Source of the DNA: Prevotellaceae bacterium
Lineage (GTDB): Bacteria; Bacteroidota; Bacteroidia; Bacteroidales; UBA932
Assembly (NCBI GenBank): GCA_031267155.1
Contig: JAIRZR010000339.1
Span: 1-10,372, forward strand
Direction of reading: 5' to 3'
DNA: 10,372 bases
Shown here in pieces: positions 6,423 to 10,372 of this stretch (position 1 is the first letter of the stretch; every line of letters begins with the position of its first letter). Position numbers and translations under genes: made by a program. The notes under the pieces are model-generated. The model was not told the origin of the DNA, searched no databases, and saw only the letters and a program-made list of their open reading frames with translations.

Positions 6423-8081
6423 TCATTTTGCCCGTTCCAAAAGATAATCGACCGTATTGAACATCAGATTACGGAAACTTTCGATTTTCCAGTCGTCCCA
6501 GTGTCCGAGCGAGGTATAGACAATATTGCTGCCGTTGAGCCAGAAGACGGGTTCGGACGGTTTGCCGGGATTTGCGCCCGTCAGCAGTACCTGCACGCTG
6601 TCGGAACGTAAAGGCGCGCACCGGTACAGCCAGTTCAGACTGTTGAACGTCTTGACATCTTTCAGCAGGGGATGGCTTTCCATGCCCGGCACGAGGACAA
6701 TATCCGTACCTTCCTTGAGATGCGCGTAATGTCCGCGATAGTTTCCGCCCCAGATGTCTTTGTCAAGTTCAGTCCACTGCGACAGGAATCCGGAAGCCTT
6801 TTCGGCAGCCTCCACAATTCCGCCGCCTTCGCGGGGAACATTTCCGTTGGCGTCGAAAGCCACCGCCGAAGTACGCAGTCCCAATACCGGACGTCCCGAA
6901 GTTACATACTGCCTGATTGCCATCATTTTCTCCGGCTCGAGGGCGCGGCGTCGAATAAACAGCACAGCCATGTCGGCGCCATCGAGAATCTGCAGGTTTT
7001 CGAGATTGTGCCGTCCTTCGCCTTCCATTCGCGGAACGCCCAGAGCAAAATCGCAGTGAATGTTTTTCAGCGTCAAGTCGTGTGCAAACTCCGGCAGGCA
7101 GCGGTTGGCATGATATTCGCCTTCCGCCGTCAAAAAGGCAATGCGCCTGCGCCGGTCGCCCGAGAAGACAAACTGCTTTTTGCCGGTAAAATCTGTGGAA
7201 ACAATCGAGGGGCAGACATGCGTTTCAATATACTCAATCATCAGGTCGAGACCTGAAAAATGGTCGATGAAAGGCACCTTTTCGGGATTGTACATAAGGT
7301 CGGTCATGTCGCGCATCAGGACAACGTTCATGCCCATGCGCTTCATGGCGCGAAGCCCGAAAGAGCGCGCCATTACGCACATGTTGGTTGCAACGCCCGT
7401 CAGTATCACGTTTTTGATTCCCTTTTTCCTGAACCATGCGCCAAGTTCCGCTCCCGAATCGCTGATAAGATCGTCTTTTTCGATTGACAGGACGTCGATC
7501 TGTCTTGTCCACGCTCTGTACGGCTTACAGTCGCCGCTTTCGCAGCCTTCGTCCGACTGGTCTATGGGCCAGACGGCATCCTTTTCCGAAGGCAGTTTAC
7601 CGCCATTTGCCAGGGACGACAGTTTGGCATCCCTGTATCTCATTGCCTCCCTGCGCTGTGGGTAATCTTTGTAGTAATCCATACATTCGCTTGGCGCATG
7701 CACGATTTTCACGCCTTTGCTGCGGGCGTCTTTCACTACCTGCTCCAAAGCGAAAGCTAATTCCCCGAAGCGAGCATTACTGATGTCGCACCAGTGTTTG
7801 TCCCACATATCGCATATAACAAGCGCTGTTTCGGACGGTTTCCATGTTTCTATCCTGCTGACTGTCATCCATGCGCCTTCGTCTCCTTCCCAACTGGACG
7901 GAACACGTTCCTGCATCGAGATACGCAGGGGCAGATTCATATATCCGACAATATTTTTTTGGGGACGGGTGACGTCAAGAATACGGTCTTGCCGAAACTT
8001 GTCGGCAGAAGGTTCGGTCTGTGCAAGGGCTGTTTCTGTCATCATGCCGAACAAAAGACTAATTGCTAAAAATTTTTTCAT
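6423..8081 (-). CDS. Exported isochorismatase-like hydrolase fused to a ThuA-like domain
   Basis: I take the start at ATG 8079-8081 because it begins a compact signal peptide, MKKFLAISLLFGMMTETALA, with an AxA site before Q. An in-frame ATG six codons upstream (8097-8099) gives 558 residues and remains possible. In that numbering, about 90-300 is a cysteine-hydrolase (isochorismatase-like) domain with the expected triad: D97 in ALVICDMWD, K208 in SIEKDDLISDSG, and C241 in GVATNMCVMARS. Residues about 315-555 resemble ThuA-like, glutamine-amidotransferase-fold domains (GEYHANRCLPEF, DGADMAVLFIRRRALE, GHYAHL and a C-terminal YTSLGHWDDW). Isochorismatase-like enzymes hydrolyse small amides or vinyl ethers, and ThuA-like domains occur in sugar-utilisation loci. 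The substrate is unknown; the signal peptide puts it outside the cytoplasm. It lies downstream of a gutted ATPase gene on the same strand, and no strong promoter is seen directly upstream. Confidence 0.88.
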   Translation of the reverse strand: MKKFLAISLLFGMMTETALAQTEPSADKFRQDRILDVTRPQKNIVGYMNLPLRISMQERVPSSWEGDEGAWMTVSRIETWKPSETALVICDMWDKHWCDISNARFGELAFALEQVVKDARSKGVKIVHAPSECMDYYKDYPQRREAMRYRDAKLSSLANGGKLPSEKDAVWPIDQSDEGCESGDCKPYRAWTRQIDVLSIEKDDLISDSGAELGAWFRKKGIKNVILTGVATNMCVMARSFGLRAMKRMGMNVVLMRDMTDLMYNPEKVPFIDHFSGLDLMIEYIETHVCPSIVSTDFTGKKQFVFSGDRRRRIAFLTAEGEYHANRCLPEFAHDLTLKNIHCDFALGVPRMEGEGRHNLENLQILDGADMAVLFIRRRALEPEKMMAIRQYVTSGRPVLGLRTSAVAFDANGNVPREGGGIVEAAEKASGFLSQWTELDKDIWGGNYRGHYAHLKEGTDIVLVPGMESHPLLKDVKTFNSLNWLYRCAPLRSDSVQVLLTGANPGKPSEPVFWLNGSNIVYTSLGHWDDWKIESFRNLMFNTVDYLLERAK

Positions 8082-8189
8082 AATCCATTTATAATTCATA
8101 ATTCTTTTTTTAAGATGCTATTAAAATTTAAAGGGTTGCATGAAGTATCTACTGCAATATGCATATCTCTTTCCGTAACTTGTGCCGTA

Positions 8190-8432
8190 AAACCTGCTAT
8201 CCCAAGGTCGAAATAGTAAAATTTGGGAGACTGAATTACCCTGCGTTTCTTCCCGCAAGAAAGACGGTCTCCGGAAAAGACGTTCAAATTCTTCGCTTTT
8301 CAACAAATCATAATACGGAGCTTCGGGAAATAAGGTTTTCAATAAGGTGCTTTTTTCCACCTGCCTTGCTCCCCAAAGAAACAGGGAATCATCTTTGACT
8401 TCTTCCAATTTTAAAAACCGACAAAATATCAT
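8190..8432 (-). pseudogene. AAA / DUF4143-type ATPase remnant, middle deleted
   Basis: From ATG 8430-8432 the first 60 residues match the start of AAA ATPases that carry a C-terminal DUF4143 domain: FLWGARQVEKSTLLKTLFPE, then YYDLLKSEEFERLFRRPSFL. The Walker A is GARQVEKST, where the family has GxxxxGKS, so E replaces the key G. At about 8247-8255 the frame changes and the sequence jumps to VIQSPKFYYFDLGIAGF, which belongs to the DUF4143 part, normally 200 or more residues further on. Proteins of this type run to roughly 380-400 residues, so most of the ATPase core is gone. Recognisable sequence ends near 8190, and the following 90 bp lead into the hydrolase gene. The family's exact role is unclear, though many members resemble toxin-antitoxin or nucleic-acid-linked ATPases. 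This copy is dead. Confidence 0.75.
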
Positions 8433-8443
8433 ATCAATTTCGT

Positions 8444-8457
8444 TTTATCATGATAAA
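8444..8457. promoter_or_regulatory. 14-bp palindromic box, copy 1
   Basis: TTTATCATGATAAA is a perfect palindrome 12 bp upstream of the ATPase remnant start (minus strand). A copy with one change lies 95 bp away at 8539-8552. The pair looks like an operator for a dimeric regulator. Confidence 0.5.
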
Positions 8458-8538
8458 CTGAAGTACAGCTCCGGAAATATATGGATTTTCACCACCGCTT
8501 TTTATTTATATATGTTGAATAATCAACTTTATACTTCA

Positions 8539-8552
8539 TTCATCATGATAAA
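8539..8552. promoter_or_regulatory. 14-bp palindromic box, copy 2
   Basis: TTCATCATGATAAA differs from copy 1 at one position. It lies 12 bp downstream, in the minus direction, of a TATATTTG -7 element (8564-8571), near the expected transcription start. The two boxes are 95 bp apart, about nine helical turns, so looping is conceivable. Confidence 0.45.
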
Positions 8553-8563
8553 TATTTTTTGTA

Positions 8564-8571
8564 CAAATATA
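8564..8571 (-). promoter_or_regulatory. Candidate -7 element for the ATPase remnant and hydrolase
   Basis: On the minus strand this reads TATATTTG, matching TAnnTTTG. A TTG (8597-8595) lies 23 bp upstream, slightly far for the -33 element. Transcription would start near 8558, pass through both palindromic boxes and the ATPase remnant, and could continue into the hydrolase gene. Confidence 0.35.
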
Positions 8572-8765
8572 TGAATTATTTTTTGTTTTATTCTCAATAT
8601 GCAGATAACCGTAATATTTGTATGGGTATCTCTTAATCTTTAACTTTAACTGAGCAGTCTCCGCGGGTCGCGGCTTGTAGTTATGAAAATATAGCCCTGT
8701 CGGCCTGTCGAGCTAATCCAATTTTCGACGATACTCAAAATTATGTCGTGCACAGTATAGTGAAT

Positions 8766-8803
8766 TAATGAATACCGCGTTAAATAATGAATACCGTGTT
8801 AAA
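8766..8803. repeat. 19-bp tandem direct repeat, two units
   Basis: The unit TAATGAATACCGCGTTAAA (8766-8784) is followed directly by the same unit with one change, T for C at position 13 (8785-8803). A related core, TACTGTGTTAAT, occurs at 9950-9961 upstream of the AraC gene. Direct repeats about two helical turns apart are the usual binding arrangement for AraC-family regulators. Confidence 0.7.
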
Positions 8804-8810
8804 ATCCCAA

Positions 8811-8975
8811 TCATTTTATAACATAAAGTGATCTTAACGCTGTTTCGACGCTTAAATTCGGCGTAACACTTGTTTGATTCGATTTTACTATTGATGATCC
8901 CATTTTTTCCATTGCTCTGCATACTTTGTAAGTAATTTCTTCGGGAACAAAGGTAGTGTAGATTTTTATATTCAC
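8811..8975 (-). CDS. Possible 54-codon ORF overlapping the AraC gene end
   Basis: GTG at 8975-8973 overlaps the AraC stop as GTGTGA and opens a 54-codon frame containing PEEITYKVCRAMEKMGSSIV and ending LRSLYVIK. I do not recognise it. The start overlap would suit coupling, and the composition is protein-like with an amphipathic look. However, a TACCTTTG -7 element on the same strand (8955-8948) falls inside it, and another frame (8922-8713, 69 codons) competes for the same DNA. Both may be chance. Confidence 0.2.
   Translation of the reverse strand: MNIKIYTTFVPEEITYKVCRAMEKMGSSIVKSNQTSVTPNLSVETALRSLYVIK
8948..8955 (-). promoter_or_regulatory. Minus-strand -7 element after the AraC gene
   Basis: On the minus strand this reads TACCTTTG, a perfect -7 match, just downstream of the AraC stop. 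No TTTG is seen at the proper distance upstream. It could drive a short transcript through the tandem repeat, but no convincing gene follows. Confidence 0.3.
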
Positions 8976-9829
8976 ACTAAATTAACGTCACACCCGATTT
9001 CGTTACGGTATCTGGATGGCGAAATTCCGGTGTGGTGTTTAAAGTAACGGCTCAGGTAGGATTGATCGGGAAAATTCAAGTCGTCCGCAATCTGCTGTAT
9101 AGAAAGTTCGACGCACTGCAACAGCACTTTTATTTCCAGAATAAGCCTTTTGTCTATCAAGTCTTTTGGAGATTCGCCAGAGGTATTTTCGGAAGTGATT
9201 TTACCTAAGTATCTTGGTGTAATGGATAGCTTTCCGGCGTAAAACTCCACATTCCTTTCCGTTTTGATATGCCTGTCGAGCAGGGAGAGAAAATCGTAAA
9301 AGCGATTCTGTTTAATGGAATACCGGCTTTCTGCCCGTTCAAAGACCTGCAGGCATTTGTCATATACATATAAAAAATAGTTCTGTACAAAATTGCGCTG
9401 CATGAACTGAACAAAATTGTTGTTCTTTTCATTGTGCACCAATTCCGCCATTTCCATGCGGAGTTTTGTGCTTTTAAGAAATTCGCTGCCTTCCGGAAGC
9501 AGATAAAACGGCGCGCTGATCAGGTATTTGGAAAAGGAAATTCCCAACCTCAGTATGGTCTGCTCGTATATCTCCTTTGAAAAGACGAACATCTTGACCC
9601 AAAAATCCTCCGAAGTTTCCAAAATTATGAAGACGGTACCGGGCAGGATTATGGTTTCCTTGTTTTTCATAATCCTGCTTTCGAGCAGACCGACACGGAT
9701 AAGCGCCGTTCCGCTGACGCAAAGAAACACCAAACCGCCATCCATGCGACAGGGTAAATTCCCAAAATCGTGCAAGTTCGATTCCCTGTAGTAATAATGG
9801 ACGCCTTGCAGATGAAAACTGTTCTCCAT
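8972..9829 (-). CDS. AraC-family transcriptional regulator
   Basis: A 285-residue protein. Residues about 190-277 form the AraC/XylS DNA-binding domain with two helix-turn-helix units: VEFYAGKLSITPRYLGKITS (194-213), and LSIQQIADDLNFPDQSYLSR (242-261) followed by YFKHHTGISPSRYR. The second contains the family signature (IAxxxxFxxxSYxxRxFKxxxGxxPxxYR). Residues about 20-100 are consistent with a cupin-like sensing domain (GGLVFLCVSGTALIRV, ILPGTVFII), but the ligand cannot be told. It is a cytoplasmic one-component regulator, of the type that often controls sugar use or stress genes nearby. No target operon is adjacent: the window holds only the hydrolase fusion 870 bp downstream on the same strand. 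The start ATG 9829 has a perfect -7 element 37 bp upstream. Confidence 0.92.
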   Translation of the reverse strand: MENSFHLQGVHYYYRESNLHDFGNLPCRMDGGLVFLCVSGTALIRVGLLESRIMKNKETIILPGTVFIILETSEDFWVKMFVFSKEIYEQTILRLGISFSKYLISAPFYLLPEGSEFLKSTKLRMEMAELVHNEKNNNFVQFMQRNFVQNYFLYVYDKCLQVFERAESRYSIKQNRFYDFLSLLDRHIKTERNVEFYAGKLSITPRYLGKITSENTSGESPKDLIDKRLILEIKVLLQCVELSIQQIADDLNFPDQSYLSRYFKHHTGISPSRYRNEIGCDVNLV

Positions 9830-9865
9830 AATTCTCTGAATTAAAAATCAAACATAAAACGGGCA

Positions 9866-9873
9866 CAAAGATA
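9866..9873 (-). promoter_or_regulatory. Candidate promoter of the AraC gene
   Basis: On the minus strand this reads TATCTTTG, matching TAnnTTTG. The implied start near 9861 leaves a leader of about 30 nt before the ATG. No clear TTTG -33 element is seen, which would suit a weak or activator-dependent promoter. The motif TACTGTGTTAAT (9950-9961) lies about 80 bp upstream. Confidence 0.5.
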
Positions 9874-10015
9874 CGATAATTCCAATTATTGACAGTCCGT
9901 CTGATGGATAGGGTGTACGACAAAATTCCGCATTTCAATTACCCGTAGGTACTGTGTTAATTTCCAAATTTTTTTTCATTTTTTTGCTTCAAGCTGATAT
10001 TTAGCGAAAAATATT

Positions 10016-10023
10016 TACCTTTG
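10016..10023 (+). promoter_or_regulatory. -7 element driving a short transcript
   Basis: TACCTTTG matches the -7 consensus exactly. The nearest TTTG (9983-9986) is 29 bp upstream, too far for the usual -33 spacing. A perfect intrinsic terminator follows 41 bp later. Confidence 0.45.
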
Positions 10024-10029
10024 CTCAGC

Positions 10030-10102
10030 CAAAAGGAAGGCATTTTCAAGATGTCTATCCTGTATTGCGGGAAGAAAGGCATAATTTCCCGCAATTTTTT
10101 TT
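10030..10102 (+). ncRNA. Candidate small RNA, about 73 nt
   Basis: The region from the expected start after the 10016-10023 promoter to the end of the terminator would give an RNA of about 73 nt, ending in a strong hairpin and U-tract. No + strand gene follows, so it is not an obvious leader. It also contains a 17-codon frame, MSILYCGKKGIISRNFF (10051-10104), which overlaps the hairpin. The start is estimated; I do not recognise an RNA family. Confidence 0.35.
10064..10102 (+). terminator. Intrinsic terminator
   Basis: ATTGCGGGAA (10064-10073) pairs perfectly with TTCCCGCAAT (10086-10095) across a 12-nt loop, followed by a run of eight Ts (10095-10102). This is a classic Rho-independent terminator on the + strand. 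Confidence 0.8.
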
Positions 10103-10241
10103 AAGACTGCTGCATGTAAAATCAATAAAAAAATGGTCAAAAATCGTCGGAAACAGTTTTTTTTTTAAGGCATGGATTCCCTCTAAAAATATCAAAGAGG
10201 ACTGTTATGCTCACAACCCTCTTCTTTGACATTTTTGTCGG
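10103..10241. other. Non-coding stretch with an inverted repeat
   Basis: Arms 10185-10198 (AAAAATATCAAAGA) and 10223-10236 (TCTTTGACATTTTT) are complementary apart from one pair, with a 24-nt loop, A-rich at one side and T-rich at the other. This would suit a bidirectional terminator at the end of the minus-strand gene remnant. A run of ten Ts (10157-10166) has no hairpin before it. Confidence 0.4.
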
Positions 10242-10372
10242 TCAGTCAAATTTATCCCTTTCATATAACTCCTTTCCAATTAATTCATATCAAGTCAATT
10301 GGATATTTGCTAAATTTTCATATATTTTAATTTGCTCTTCAATTTTATCGACATATTTTTTGACACTTTTTA
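10242..10372 (-). pseudogene. Broken C-terminal end of an unidentified gene (partial)
   Basis: A frame entering from the right edge on the minus strand reads KKYVDKIEEQIKIYENLANI, then LT and a TGA (10292-10290). It continues in the same frame as YELIGKELYERDKFD to a second TGA (10244-10242). Charged helical sequence on both sides of the stop suggests one original coding end split by a nonsense change. The coiled-coil-like tail resembles ends of type I restriction specificity subunits or methylase-linked proteins, but this is weak. Alternatively, the gene simply ends at the first TGA. Confidence 0.35.

Larger units (their letters stand above)
8433..8971. other. Mostly non-coding stretch before the AraC gene's end
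   Basis: Besides the palindromic boxes and promoter, this 539-bp stretch holds the tandem repeat (8766-8803) and a doubtful small minus-strand frame (8811-8975). Positions 8600-8760 include a short GC-rich patch near 8660-8680 (CTCCGCGGGTCGCGG), with no gene or RNA that I can recognise. Confidence 0.4.

Noticed and set aside
6672..7665. Several + strand frames of 100-194 codons across the hydrolase gene
   Set aside because: They lie opposite a well-supported gene with signal peptide and catalytic residues, and show no domain of their own.
10157..10166. Run of ten Ts as a terminator
   Set aside because: No stable stem directly precedes it.
1..10372. CRISPR array, tRNA or rRNA genes
   Set aside because: No regularly spaced repeats, no cloverleaf-like tRNA sequence with the GGTTCGA-type arm, and no rRNA sequence were recognised on either strand.

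Overview
The window looks like chromosomal DNA of a member of the Bacteroidetes, probably Bacteroidales. Evidence for this is a GyrA protein with phylum-typical sequence, repeated promoter -7 elements of the TAnnTTTG type (mostly TACCTTTG), the absence of clear Shine-Dalgarno sequences, and transposase remnants resembling those common in this phylum. This placement comes from reading the sequence; no search was run.

Layout. Positions 1-166 hold the end of a Bro-N/DinD-like gene. Positions about 200-1900 are a graveyard of four unrelated insertion-sequence remnants: ISAzo13-like (+), ISKra4-like (-), IS630 (+) and IS5 (+). All are broken, and the first two lack their middles. Several palindromes follow, then a candidate promoter and an intact gyrA (2121-4661). 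Its stop codon overlaps the start of an exported TPR protein (4658-5947). A 475-bp gap with a promoter-like site, a 27-codon ORF and a strong stem-loop separates this + strand pair from a converging - strand gene. That gene encodes an exported two-domain protein, an isochorismatase-like hydrolase fused to a ThuA-like domain (6423-8081). Just upstream of it lies a gutted AAA/DUF4143 ATPase pseudogene (about 8190-8432). A mostly non-coding stretch (8433-8971) carries two near-identical palindromic boxes, a perfect-spacing 19-bp tandem repeat and one doubtful small ORF. An AraC-family regulator (8972-9829, -) follows. The right end has a promoter-to-terminator unit of about 73 nt that may be a small RNA, an inverted repeat, and the broken tail of an unidentified gene on the - strand.

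Functionally, gyrA and the TPR gene appear to be one translationally coupled operon. The hydrolase and the AraC regulator share a strand but are separated by about 870 bp that includes a pseudogene, so a regulatory link is only a possibility. I see no clearly new biological system. The most interesting signals are the repeated pattern of genes that kept both ends but lost the middle, the 24-bp perfect palindrome at the IS5 break, the paired operator-like boxes, and the candidate small RNA.
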